From positions 62,001-126,000 of the forward strand of contig JAKPOU010000034.1 in NCBI GenBank assembly GCA_029547705.1: a stretch of DNA of 64,000 bases, written 5' to 3'. The notes under the pieces were generated by a model. That model searched no databases. It had not been told where the DNA came from and saw only the letters and a list, made by a program, of their open reading frames with translations. The stretch is from Bacteroidota bacterium. GTDB taxonomy: Bacteria; Bacteroidota; Bacteroidia; Bacteroidales; VadinHA17. Position numbers and translations under genes: made by a program. Positions 26,601 through 35,202 of this stretch are shown here, one piece after another; the stretch's first letter is position 1; the number at the start of each line of letters is the position of its first letter.

Positions 26601-29600
26601 TTATAAAATGATTATTCTGACTGTTCCCGAAGCCTCCTCGCCATCGTCCGTACGGACTGTTAACCTGCAGAAATAGATGCCTTTTCCGGCTCTTTCCCCG
26701 CCATCGGTATTTCCGTCCCACAGCAGCGGTGACAGACGGTAACCGCCTGACCAGGTTTCCTCCTTTATTATTCTGATGGTTCTCCCGCTCACATCAATTA
26801 TGCTGATGGTAATTTGAAGCCTGCGGTCGGGCCGGTTATGGTTTGCACTTATTCTTGCATCACCGGCAACCGGATTCGGGTAAACGACAATGTCCCTGAG
26901 CATGAATTTTTCTTCCGGTGTAACGGTGAAGCTGATGGTTTTACTGGAAGAATTGTTGAAATTATCCCAGGCTTTAAGGGTAAGGGTATGGTTTCCTTCC
27001 GGCAGATCACTCAGGGCATAGCTGATTCTTCCCCTCGTATGGCTGTTAAAATCACTTTCAAAATAATTATTCAGGATGATTGCTGAAGCGGGGTCATTGT
27101 CGAGATATGCTGTAATGTCGTGACCGATTCCCGCCCCCGTGGTGTTTATCCCTCCCTCATCCTCAATTATTGCCAGTATTCTTGGATTCGGGCAGCTGAT
27201 TCCTCCGCTTCTGAAAAGAGTGTCATTGAGATATAATTTTATCAGCGGTCCGGCAGTGTCGCTAGCGGCGGTATTCTCGAATCCCCCGACGATTATTCCG
27301 GAATAGCTGCCGTTCATGTCGCGTGTTTCGTCCTTTGCGTAGTAGCTTATTTTTCCTGTTCCGAAGGAATAGTTAATATCTCTCGGAACCATGAAGGTAA
27401 AGCTGAATCGGCCGTTTGCCGCCTTTGTTTTCCCGCTGAAAAGAATGTTGTTCCTCATTTCAAAGGTCATCGGCGGTCCGCCGTCGTTTGCCAGTGTCCT
27501 GATTATGGCGGGCTTGTCGTAGATCACCTGCGACACCGTTCCGTTGAAATCATCAATAAGGGTTCCTCCGTGATCCTCGATATGACCTGATATGGTTATT
27601 GTTGAGAGTGCTTTAAGGGTATCGGCAGCACTGCCTGCAGGCCCATGGTTTATTGAGTCGGTAATTACTTTCCCGTGAGGGGGAAATGCCAGTATTACCG
27701 CGGGGTCGCCCAGCAGGGAAAAGTTCCTCTTATTGGGTCCGTCTCCCGAATTATTCTTTGCAATCCGCATGATATCGCCGAGAGCCAGTGGTTCACCGGA
27801 TTCCCTCAGCCTGATTATCGCATCGTAAATATTGCGGTTCAGGTAATAGTTCGGGGCTGAATAGGCAACGCGTGTTGTGGACATCAGTGCTATTGCCCCC
27901 CCGCCGGGATTCAGCAGTACCTTTTCGCCGGCCGATGTTCTCGGACTTATAATCTTTGTGGCCATATTTATATCAGCGTCGTCGAATCTGCTGAATTCAC
28001 ATGTGGCCGTTATGAAAAGGGGAAGCTTTGTCCCGTTCTTCCAGGAATTGATATCTTCGGTTTTTACGACTCTTTCATGAGCGAGTCCGTTTTCATTTCC
28101 GTGGCCGACATAGTTGAAGATCAGACAACCGGAATTTATACGGTTATTGATTGCTATTGTTACGTCGGGATAGGACTGGCCGGCTGCCGAGGTCTCCTGC
28201 CTGAATGCATCCAGATAGATTTTGTCCACATTTATTTCCGGAATACTGTCCTGAAGGAGCAGGCTGAGACCTTCCGCATCTGCCATATGAGCATTGCCGT
28301 CTTCATCGTCGGCAACCATGCATACTATGTTCTTCCATTCACCCGTGTTGGATGATTCAAGGTATCTTCTTATCTTGTTTACCACAATACCAGCCTGAAG
28401 GGTATCCGTCACGGGAATGCGCCCGATGCCGATATCCTCGGTTCCTTCGGCTTCACCCTTCCCGTCTTCAAGCAAGCCGTAGAAATCGTCAGAGGTGAAT
28501 GAAGAGACAATGATGTTTGAATTCTGTGACTGATAGGTAGGAATATAATTGGGGCTGTTCGGGGGAGGCGTTTTATTCTCATATGAGCCGTCGCCGAAAA
28601 GGAGCAGGTATCTCAGAGGGGTGGCTGTGTTTTTCTGCCTGAGATATTTCATCCGGAGAAAATTCCTGATGGCAGCTATATCGGGAATGCCTCCCGAGAA
28701 TTCATTATAGATCTCCCCGGGCGTTACTATCTGTGAAACAAGTCCCTCTCTTTCAAAATGCAGATCAGCAAGCTTTTTTGCATATTTTCTGAACAGGGGA
28801 TGAGTTACTATAACCATTTCCGCGGGTGGGGAAGCGTGAAGATCCTGGTTTGCCACGGGACCCGGCCTGAAAACGGGCTTCAGTGCATCTGACTCGCTGA
28901 AGATCACAAATTTCCTCAGTGAATCAGAATTGGCCCTGAAAACAATATTTTCCCCTGATCTTGCCGGGTTCACGTTTTTCGGATTGCCTGCATCCGTAAT
29001 ATCCCATACAAGAGGATTCCTGCCGGGACTGTTCACGGAATATTCAGTCAGGTTTCCCGCTGAGACAGTCCTTGAGTCGAGGACATGAAGTGTTTTTCCC
29101 CTGTAAACATTGTGCTTTCTTGCATGCAGAGTCACAAAGTCCAGCCATCCCCTGGCGCCGGGGTCCTTTTCATTCCTGAATCCTATCCGGTAAACCGGTG
29201 TAGCCGACAAAGGCAGCACCGTTCCCGAGGAATCGCTTATACGGGCATAGGTTCCCGTATAATTGTACATGTTCACATCCTGCACAAGGATTGTGTTCAG
29301 CAGGCTTTCCCCTTCCGAGAAGCTGAATTGTGAAACTGAGGGAGCCCTTGCCAGTACCCTTATCCTGTATCTGATTTCGCCGGTACTTACCAGATCCGTG
29401 AATTCAGGCCTGATTTCAACAGGCGTAAGTGAAGAAACCGGCTGATACCATTCCCGTCCGGATTTTATAATATTTTCTGTTTCCAGTTCATGGATGAAAA
29501 GAAGATCTGATTCTGATGAATAATAGTCCGGTTCCTCCGTATGGACCGCAGCAGCGGATATTGTTCTGGCGGCTCCCCCTCCCGATGTTATGAAATAGAA

Positions 29601-30026
29601 GGCGGTATCCGAGTAATTGTGCCTGACAAAATCATATCTGCCTTCGCCTTCATTATACTTCCATCTGTGGGTTGCCTGTCCGTAAAAGAGCAGATAATCA
29701 CCTTCACCGAAGATGCCGTCGCTTCCGGTTGAAAGCAGTACTGAAATCTCCCTGAGGTCATCCGGTGCCGGATCGCCGGTGAGGTATGAAAGCTGGCCCC
29801 AGTTACTGGCAAAGAGCCTTGGGCCGGAAGGATCGCTCAGACCGGCCTCTTTCAGCTGTGAATAGCTTATCTTATAGATACCGTCTGCTGTCACCGCAAT
29901 TTTAAGCCATTTCCCTGATGAGAGGACCGAAGATGCAGAATAGTTTTCAATGGATGATTGTGAATACAGAATGGCGGGTATAAAAGCCAATATAAGTGAT
30001 ATATTATGCAACAATCTGAACATCAT
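26601..30026 (-). CDS. porU: Type IX secretion sortase PorU (C25 family)
   Basis: 1141 residues from ATG 30026 (MMFRLLHNISLILAF, signal peptide); 30023 is equally possible. A GTG at 30041 is in frame but lies inside a -7-like element. The gingipain-type C25 domain covers about 400-800, with the catalytic His in YVGHGNENG (about 642) and the catalytic Cys in ITATCEFSRF (about 676). The last 100 residues form a CTD-like domain (VVYPNPVAGDARI ... AGKGIYFCRLTV). PorU cleaves the C-terminal signal of T9SS cargo and links the cargo to anionic LPS or releases it. It is followed by porV on the minus strand and divergent from the PorP/SprF gene. Confidence 0.95.
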   Translation of the reverse strand: MMFRLLHNISLILAFIPAILYSQSSIENYSASSVLSSGKWLKIAVTADGIYKISYSQLKEAGLSDPSGPRLFASNWGQLSYLTGDPAPDDLREISVLLSTGSDGIFGEGDYLLFYGQATHRWKYNEGEGRYDFVRHNYSDTAFYFITSGGGAARTISAAAVHTEEPDYYSSESDLLFIHELETENIIKSGREWYQPVSSLTPVEIRPEFTDLVSTGEIRYRIRVLARAPSVSQFSFSEGESLLNTILVQDVNMYNYTGTYARISDSSGTVLPLSATPVYRIGFRNEKDPGARGWLDFVTLHARKHNVYRGKTLHVLDSRTVSAGNLTEYSVNSPGRNPLVWDITDAGNPKNVNPARSGENIVFRANSDSLRKFVIFSESDALKPVFRPGPVANQDLHASPPAEMVIVTHPLFRKYAKKLADLHFEREGLVSQIVTPGEIYNEFSGGIPDIAAIRNFLRMKYLRQKNTATPLRYLLLFGDGSYENKTPPPNSPNYIPTYQSQNSNIIVSSFTSDDFYGLLEDGKGEAEGTEDIGIGRIPVTDTLQAGIVVNKIRRYLESSNTGEWKNIVCMVADDEDGNAHMADAEGLSLLLQDSIPEINVDKIYLDAFRQETSAAGQSYPDVTIAINNRINSGCLIFNYVGHGNENGLAHERVVKTEDINSWKNGTKLPLFITATCEFSRFDDADINMATKIISPRTSAGEKVLLNPGGGAIALMSTTRVAYSAPNYYLNRNIYDAIIRLRESGEPLALGDIMRIAKNNSGDGPNKRNFSLLGDPAVILAFPPHGKVITDSINHGPAGSAADTLKALSTITISGHIEDHGGTLIDDFNGTVSQVIYDKPAIIRTLANDGGPPMTFEMRNNILFSGKTKAANGRFSFTFMVPRDINYSFGTGKISYYAKDETRDMNGSYSGIIVGGFENTAASDTAGPLIKLYLNDTLFRSGGISCPNPRILAIIEDEGGINTTGAGIGHDITAYLDNDPASAIILNNYFESDFNSHTRGRISYALSDLPEGNHTLTLKAWDNFNNSSSKTISFTVTPEEKFMLRDIVVYPNPVAGDARISANHNRPDRRLQITISIIDVSGRTIRIIKEETWSGGYRLSPLLWDGNTDGGERAGKGIYFCRLTVRTDDGEEASGTVRIIIL

Positions 30027-30040
30027 TACGTACAAAGACA

Positions 30041-30048
30041 CAAATTTA
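30041..30048 (-). promoter_or_regulatory. Possible -7 element (TAAATTTG) of porU
   Basis: Minus-strand TAAATTTG matches TAnnTTTG. Its last base overlaps the in-frame GTG at 30041, so transcription would begin near 30035, upstream of the ATG codons at 30026 and 30023. No good TTG is seen at -33. Confidence 0.4.
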
Positions 30049-30121
30049 TAATGTTCTTTGACTTGTTTTTTTATTGTTTACAGCCAGGCAAAATTAAAAT
30101 AATAACGCTTTAAAAACGTTG

Positions 30122-30140
30122 ATATTGCAGCTTGCAATAT
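30122..30140. repeat. Perfect 8-bp inverted repeat touching the porP start codon
   Basis: ATATTGCA (30122-30129), 3-nt GCT loop, TGCAATAT (30133-30140). It ends one base before ATG 30142. It could be an operator or an mRNA hairpin that covers the translation start. Confidence 0.6.
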
Positions 30141-30141
30141 T

Positions 30142-31110
30142 ATGACAAAACAGCTTATTGGAATCACTTTCCTGATTATTATCACAGGGGGAATCTCGGG
30201 CGGGCAATACTCTGAAAGCGGTTTTGATTATCAGGCGATCATGCTTAATAATCCCGCACTGGCCGGAGCTGAGGGAGACGGATCGCTGAGACTGTCATTC
30301 ATTAATCACTATCCCGGACAGGGTTACAAACTTTTTTCGGGAAGAATGTCATACGATTCCTATTTCCCTTCCCTGCACGGAGGTGTCGGGATTTTTGTCT
30401 CGAACGATTATCTGGGTGGAATCATTAATGATTTACAGGGAGGATTTTCCTACGCCTATTATTTCCGGGCGGGCAGGGATGTATTTATAAGTGCCGGCCT
30501 TTCAGCCTCGGTGTGGCACAGAGGCTATAATTTCAGCAGTGCGGTACTGCCTGAGCAGATAGATCCTGCCGGGAATATTGTTTTTCCGGGAAGTGAAACA
30601 GTATCACAGAACGGCAGTTACATGCTGGACCTGGGTACTGGATTTCTTTTTATGACAGAAAGGATTTTCTGGGGAATTTCAGTGAACCATCTGACGGAGC
30701 CGGATGTTGATTATTCAGGTGATCAGGCGGGGAAAACTGGCAGGAAGCTGCTGGTTCATGCAGGAGGGGATTTTCATATCAGCAGGGAAAAGGAATTCAG
30801 GATCAGACCACTGGTTAAAGGTGAGATTACTAAGGATTATTTCTCGGCGGGAGCAGGAGCGGTCCTTGAAATGGCGAATCTGTCGTTAAGTACAGTTTTG
30901 CTGGGTGACGGGGAAAGGAACACAGATCTTCAGGCCGGATTCGCGCTGAATACCCCGGGAATGAAGTTGTTTTACAATTACCGTTTTAATATTGCAACGG
31001 GGAAAAATCTGCTTCCGTTCTCGCTTCTGCACCATGTGGGAATAGTGCTTGGTTTAAACAGTGTTGATAAAAGAAGAGTCATAAAAACAATAAATTACCC
31101 TGCATTATAG
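30142..31110 (+). CDS. PorP/SprF family type IX secretion outer-membrane protein
   Basis: 322 residues: a signal peptide (LIGITFLIIITGGISGGQ), then the family signature DYQAIMLNNPALAGAEGDGSLRLSF, and an aromatic, glycine-rich beta-barrel ending NYRFNIATGKNLLPFSLLHHVGIVLGL. PorP/SprF proteins are outer-membrane partners of the T9SS; SprF is needed specifically for export of the giant adhesin SprB, and SprF-like genes often sit beside their cargo. Here it stands between porU and gldJ rather than next to an adhesin, which fits a general rather than cargo-specific role, although a long SprB-like gene lies 28 kb away in the same window. A hairpin ends one base before its start codon. Confidence 0.9.
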   Translation: MTKQLIGITFLIIITGGISGGQYSESGFDYQAIMLNNPALAGAEGDGSLRLSFINHYPGQGYKLFSGRMSYDSYFPSLHGGVGIFVSNDYLGGIINDLQGGFSYAYYFRAGRDVFISAGLSASVWHRGYNFSSAVLPEQIDPAGNIVFPGSETVSQNGSYMLDLGTGFLFMTERIFWGISVNHLTEPDVDYSGDQAGKTGRKLLVHAGGDFHISREKEFRIRPLVKGEITKDYFSAGAGAVLEMANLSLSTVLLGDGERNTDLQAGFALNTPGMKLFYNYRFNIATGKNLLPFSLLHHVGIVLGLNSVDKRRVIKTINYPAL

Positions 31111-31122
31111 TTATACTTATTG

Positions 31123-31154
31123 TTTGAAATAATTTTTGGAAATTATTATCTTTG
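31123..31154 (+). promoter_or_regulatory. Bacteroidota-type promoter of gldJ
   Basis: TTTG at 31123-31126, 20-nt spacer, TATCTTTG at 31147-31154: a full match to the -33/-7 consensus. The predicted start near 31160 leaves a leader of about 28 nt before ATG 31188, so gldJ can be transcribed independently of porP. Confidence 0.7.
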
Positions 31155-31187
31155 TAAACTGATAAAAGTCAAAAAAACCATAGTAAT

Positions 31188-32678
31188 ATGTGCAGAATAA
31201 AATTCTTGCCGGTAATTCTGATAGCCGGTTCTGTTCTCGTGTCATGCAAGGGAGGCAAACAGGCCAATACATCTCCCACCACCGGATGGAGGTATAACAG
31301 TCCTGATCACGGTGGTTTTGAAGTGGTTTTGGGTGCTGAACAGAAAACGGGTCCCGGGCTTGTCCTTATAGAAGGGGGCAGGTTCACCATGGGACAGGTT
31401 CAGCAGGATGTTTTGTTTGACTGGAACAACAAGCCGCGCACAGTCACCGTATCATCTTTTTATATGGATGAAACCGAGATAACCAACGTTGATTACCGTG
31501 AATATCTTTACTGGCTGAGGCGTGTGTATGTTGATTATCCCGAAGTATACAGGAGGGCTTTGCCAGATACGCTTGTATGGAGAAGTCCCCTGGGCTTCAA
31601 TGATCCCTATGTTCAGTACTATTTCCGTCATCCGGCATATAACACCTATCCGGTTGTCGGTGTTAACTGGCTGCAGGCCAATGATTACTGCCTGTGGAGG
31701 AGTGACCGGGTCAATGAACAGATCCTTATTGATGAAGGTGAGCTGAAGCCTGATCCCGAGCAGAAGAATCAGAACAATTTCAATACCGAAGCATACCTTG
31801 TTGGGCAGTATGAAGGTGTAGTGAACCGGCTGAGAGAGAGTCTCAATCCCAATCAGACTGAAAGAAGGACAACTTTTGAAGACGGAGTGCTTCTTCCCAA
31901 CTACCGCCTTCCCACTGAAGCCGAATGGGAATATGCTGCATATGGTCTGCGGGGCAATACATACCAGGAAAGGATTTATGAAAGAAGGATTTATCCATGG
32001 GACGGCCATAATGTAAGGAATGCCAAAAAGCGTCACCGCGGCCAGATGATGGCGAACTTTGTCCGGGGCAGGGGAGATATGATGGGTGTGGCAGGAAGTC
32101 TTAACGATAATGCAAGCATCACAGCCGATGTGAAATCCTACTGGCCCAATGATTATGGCCTCTATTGCATGGCCGGCAACGTGAACGAATGGGTTCTGGA
32201 TGTGTACCGTCCGCTTTCATCGGACGACGTTGATGCATTCAACCCTTTCAGGGGCAACGTGTATACCGATCTCCGCCGTGATGCAAACGGCAATGTGGTT
32301 ACAAAAAACAATCTCGGCCGTTTGTATATTGATACCGTAAAGGACATTGATGTGGCCAACAGGTATAATTACCAGAAGGGAGATTACAGGAACTACAGGG
32401 ATGGCGACCTGCAGTCCTCAATAACAAGTGACTGGCGTGCAGATGACGGCATGAGGGGGTCTGAAAGAATGTATGCCCAGAGTACCGGAGCTGAAGGTGC
32501 GAGTGATTATGTCACGCTGATAAATGATAATGCCAGGGTTTTCAAGGGAGGTTCCTGGAAAGACAGGGCATACTGGCTCAATCCTTCCACACGGCGTTTC
32601 CTTGACCAGGAAAGCTGCCGCGATGATCTCGGATTCAGATGCGCAATGATCAGAGTAGGAAGTCCTGCAGGGTTCTGA
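31188..32678 (+). CDS. gldJ: GldJ-like lipoprotein (formylglycine-generating-enzyme fold)
   Basis: 496 residues. The signal ends in a lipobox (VLVSC, Cys20). The mature part begins with the GldJ-type GWRYNSPDHGGFEV and then a sulfatase-modifying-factor (FGE) fold: LIEGGRFTMGQVQQDV, SFYMDETEITNVDYREYL, YPVVGVNWLQANDYC, YRLPTEAEWEYAA, MAGNVNEWVLDVY and FKGGSWKDRAYWLNP. The ALPDTLVWRSPLGFN block is characteristic of GldJ rather than GldK/PorK. GldJ supports gliding motility and T9SS function by stabilising GldK; the enzymatic FGE chemistry is not known to be used. The position next to porU/porV and directly before murF is the conserved Bacteroidota order. A palindromic terminator follows. Confidence 0.9.
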   Translation: MCRIKFLPVILIAGSVLVSCKGGKQANTSPTTGWRYNSPDHGGFEVVLGAEQKTGPGLVLIEGGRFTMGQVQQDVLFDWNNKPRTVTVSSFYMDETEITNVDYREYLYWLRRVYVDYPEVYRRALPDTLVWRSPLGFNDPYVQYYFRHPAYNTYPVVGVNWLQANDYCLWRSDRVNEQILIDEGELKPDPEQKNQNNFNTEAYLVGQYEGVVNRLRESLNPNQTERRTTFEDGVLLPNYRLPTEAEWEYAAYGLRGNTYQERIYERRIYPWDGHNVRNAKKRHRGQMMANFVRGRGDMMGVAGSLNDNASITADVKSYWPNDYGLYCMAGNVNEWVLDVYRPLSSDDVDAFNPFRGNVYTDLRRDANGNVVTKNNLGRLYIDTVKDIDVANRYNYQKGDYRNYRDGDLQSSITSDWRADDGMRGSERMYAQSTGAEGASDYVTLINDNARVFKGGSWKDRAYWLNPSTRRFLDQESCRDDLGFRCAMIRVGSPAGF

Positions 32679-32703
32679 TTGTAAAAAAATAAAACTATCT
32701 TTA

Positions 32704-32737
32704 GCCCCATTATGATATCATAATGGGGCATTTTTTT
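32704..32737 (+). terminator. Perfect 26-bp palindrome with T run, gldJ terminator
   Basis: Positions 32704-32729 form an uninterrupted palindrome whose left half is GCCCCATTATGAT. A run of seven T follows at 32731-32737. It lies 26 nt after the gldJ stop and 10 nt before ATG 32747 of murF. It is therefore a likely intrinsic terminator, and also a possible dimer-binding operator for murF. Confidence 0.8.
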
Positions 32738-32746
32738 GAAAATATA

Positions 32747-34036
32747 ATGACAGAGCAGATTTATCAGCTTTTCAGGGAATCCAAAGGCTTGTCAACAGAT
32801 TCGCGGACCATTTCGGAAGGGCAGATGTTCCTTGCCCTCTGGGGAAATAAGTTCAACGGCAATAAGTATGCTGCTGATGCCCTTAAGAAGGGGGCTTCAT
32901 GGGCTGTTATCGATGATCCGGCCTTTGAAACGGAAAAAACCATTCTGGTGGATGACACGCTGATGGAGTTGCATAAGCTTGCGACACATCACAGGAAGGA
33001 ACTGAAATGCCCGGTTCTGGCAGTTACGGGTTCCAACGGAAAGACAACGACTAAGGAGCTTATCGCGGCAGTTCTTTCAAAGAAGTACAGGGTTCATTCC
33101 ACAAAAAGGAATCTCAATAATCAGATTGGCGTGCCCCTCACCATATTATCAGCACAGGAGGGCACTGAGATCATGGTACTTGAGATGGGCGCCAGCCATA
33201 TCGGCGAGATCAGGACACTCTGTCTCATAGCCCGGCCCGATTACGGGATCATTACCAATATAGGTGCGGCACATATGGAAGGTTTCGGATCAATCGAGGG
33301 GGTTGCGAAAGCAAAAACGGAACTCTATGAACATCTCCGCAAGGTAAACGGCATAGCCTTCTACAATGACAGGGACAGACTGATCAGCTCAAAGATCTAC
33401 GGAATGGTCAACAGGGCGGTTCCCTTCTCGGATCCGGCAGGGACGGCACTGAAAGCAGTTCCTGAGATTACCGGCCTGAACCTGGCGGTAAACGTGAAGT
33501 ACCGTAAAAAGAAACTGAAGGTTCAGACAAAGCTGTTCGGAGCCTATAATGCTGACAACGTCAGGGCAGCTATGGCGGTGGGACTGTTTTTCGGTGTTGA
33601 CATTGAGGATATTGCCGATGCAATTGAAAACTATGAACCGGAAGACAATCGTTCGCGTGTGATTGTCACGGAGAACAACACCCTGATCAGCGATTCATAC
33701 AATGCCAACCCGGTAAGCATGAAGCTTGCCCTGGAATCATTTGCGGCAATAAAGGCAGAAAACAAATTGTGCATTCTGGGCGACATGCTTGAGCTCGGGG
33801 ACAGGACGGAGGAGGAACATAAAAAAATACACCGGGTGCTTACGGATCACAATCTTCAGAATGTAATGCTGACGGGTCCGGTATTTACGAAAGTTTCCGC
33901 CGGATTCAGGTTCAAGACATTCTCGAGCGTCGGCAGGCTCAGGAAATATCTGAAGCTTAAACCTGTGAAGGGATACCATATTCTTATAAAAGGCTCCAGG
34001 GGAATGGCTCTTGAGCAGATTTATGATGTATTGTGA
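32747..34036 (+). CDS. murF: UDP-N-acetylmuramoyl-tripeptide--D-alanyl-D-alanine ligase
   Basis: 429 residues from ATG 32747 (MTEQIYQLFRESKGLSTDSR). An upstream in-frame ATG at 32723 lies inside the terminator stem and is rejected. It has the three Mur ligase domains: the N-terminal UDP-substrate domain (STDSRTISEGQMFLAL), the ATP-binding centre with P-loop GSNGKTT (95-101) and GASHIGEI, and a C-terminal domain with SDSYNANPVSMKLAL. MurF adds D-Ala-D-Ala to UDP-MurNAc-tripeptide, the last cytoplasmic step before lipid I. It follows gldJ as in other Bacteroidota and converges on the metallophosphoesterase gene, leaving only 8 nt between the stops. Confidence 0.97.
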   Translation: MTEQIYQLFRESKGLSTDSRTISEGQMFLALWGNKFNGNKYAADALKKGASWAVIDDPAFETEKTILVDDTLMELHKLATHHRKELKCPVLAVTGSNGKTTTKELIAAVLSKKYRVHSTKRNLNNQIGVPLTILSAQEGTEIMVLEMGASHIGEIRTLCLIARPDYGIITNIGAAHMEGFGSIEGVAKAKTELYEHLRKVNGIAFYNDRDRLISSKIYGMVNRAVPFSDPAGTALKAVPEITGLNLAVNVKYRKKKLKVQTKLFGAYNADNVRAAMAVGLFFGVDIEDIADAIENYEPEDNRSRVIVTENNTLISDSYNANPVSMKLALESFAAIKAENKLCILGDMLELGDRTEEEHKKIHRVLTDHNLQNVMLTGPVFTKVSAGFRFKTFSSVGRLRKYLKLKPVKGYHILIKGSRGMALEQIYDVL

Positions 34037-34044
34037 TCCGGAAC

Positions 34045-35202
34045 TCAGTTCTGTCCGCTGCCGGTAAATTCCAGATCCACCTGTATCACTTCGGATCTTC
34101 CGGATGTTCTCACCCGTGGTCCCCACAGACCAAAACCCGAAGAGACTATTACATGGGTATTCCCTATTTTCCTGTGTCCGTAGCCTACCTCATAAATTTT
34201 GTCAATAAGGTAGTTGAGAGGCCACAGCTGTCCTTTGTGGGTATGGCCGGACAGCTGAAGGTCAATGCCATTATCTGCTGCCTCACCCAGTTGCAGGGGC
34301 TGATGGTCCAGCAGTATAAGCGGAAATGAATGATCGGCATTTTCAATGAGTTTTCCGACCGGCATTCTTTTTTCTGACAGGTACCTCTGTGAATCCCTGT
34401 CGAGCCTTCCTGCCACCTGTATACCGCCGGGAAGAACTATCATCTCGTCCCTGAGTATTCTTATACCCCTGCTTTCGATGTACGGGATGGTTCTGTCAGC
34501 TCCCCCTATATATTCATGGTTGCCTGTTATGGCATACAGTCCGTCTCTCGTGTCAGGTCCGGTGAAGTATTTCAGGAGATCGCCCCTGAGAACCGGACCA
34601 AGTTCCCCGTCTATAATATCGCCAAGCAGGAATACCGCATCCGGTTTGATTTCCTCAAGTATTGAAGAAAGTTTTCTAATGCTCCGCTTGCGGATAATAC
34701 TCCCGAGATGAATGTCGGAAACTGCGGCAATTCTCATGGTGCTGACACCTTCTGTCTTCTTCGGAAGGGATATTTCATATTTTTTTACCACCGGAATGAC
34801 TGCATTGATGAAACCGCCCATGATCAGAAGAGATGAGCCTGCAAGGATCAGTATGAAGGCCCACCTGCGGTAAAGCGGGATGTTTTCCGGATGAAGGATG
34901 CCGGTGATCCTGAACAGGATGAACAGTATATCTGACAGAAGGAAAAAAATGAAGCCATAGAAAAGGAAGGCAATCCAGAATCCCCCTGCAATGTTCAGTA
35001 TGTCTGAGAAAACAGTTGAATGCCTGGTTTCCAGGAATTTGGCTACGATAAAGGTTGTGGCGAGTGAAATGAACACTACTGTGTAGGTCAGTCTGCCCGT
35101 CCGCGGCACAAAACTGTAACCCTTAAGAAAGATATACAGGTTTCCAATGAAATATATGATAAAAACGATTGTGAAAAATATGAGGAACTGCGATATTTTC
35201 AT
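34045..35202 (-). CDS. Membrane metallophosphoesterase (YaeI/UshA-fold)
   Basis: 385 residues. The first 150 contain about five hydrophobic helices (for example FLIFFTIVFIIYFIGNLYIFL and WAFILILAGSSLLIMGGFI). The C-terminal 230 residues form a calcineurin-like domain with all metal motifs: AVSDIHLGS, LGDIIDG, ITGNHEY, LILLDHQP and LSGHTHKGQLWP. Relatives cleave lipid-linked diphosphates such as UDP-diacylglucosamine or act on unknown phosphoesters. Because it follows an LpxL-like acyltransferase and a glycosyltransferase in the same run, an envelope-lipid substrate is plausible but not shown. It overlaps the upstream glycosyltransferase by 4 nt. Confidence 0.88.
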   Translation of the reverse strand: MKISQFLIFFTIVFIIYFIGNLYIFLKGYSFVPRTGRLTYTVVFISLATTFIVAKFLETRHSTVFSDILNIAGGFWIAFLFYGFIFFLLSDILFILFRITGILHPENIPLYRRWAFILILAGSSLLIMGGFINAVIPVVKKYEISLPKKTEGVSTMRIAAVSDIHLGSIIRKRSIRKLSSILEEIKPDAVFLLGDIIDGELGPVLRGDLLKYFTGPDTRDGLYAITGNHEYIGGADRTIPYIESRGIRILRDEMIVLPGGIQVAGRLDRDSQRYLSEKRMPVGKLIENADHSFPLILLDHQPLQLGEAADNGIDLQLSGHTHKGQLWPLNYLIDKIYEVGYGHRKIGNTHVIVSSGFGLWGPRVRTSGRSEVIQVDLEFTGSGQN

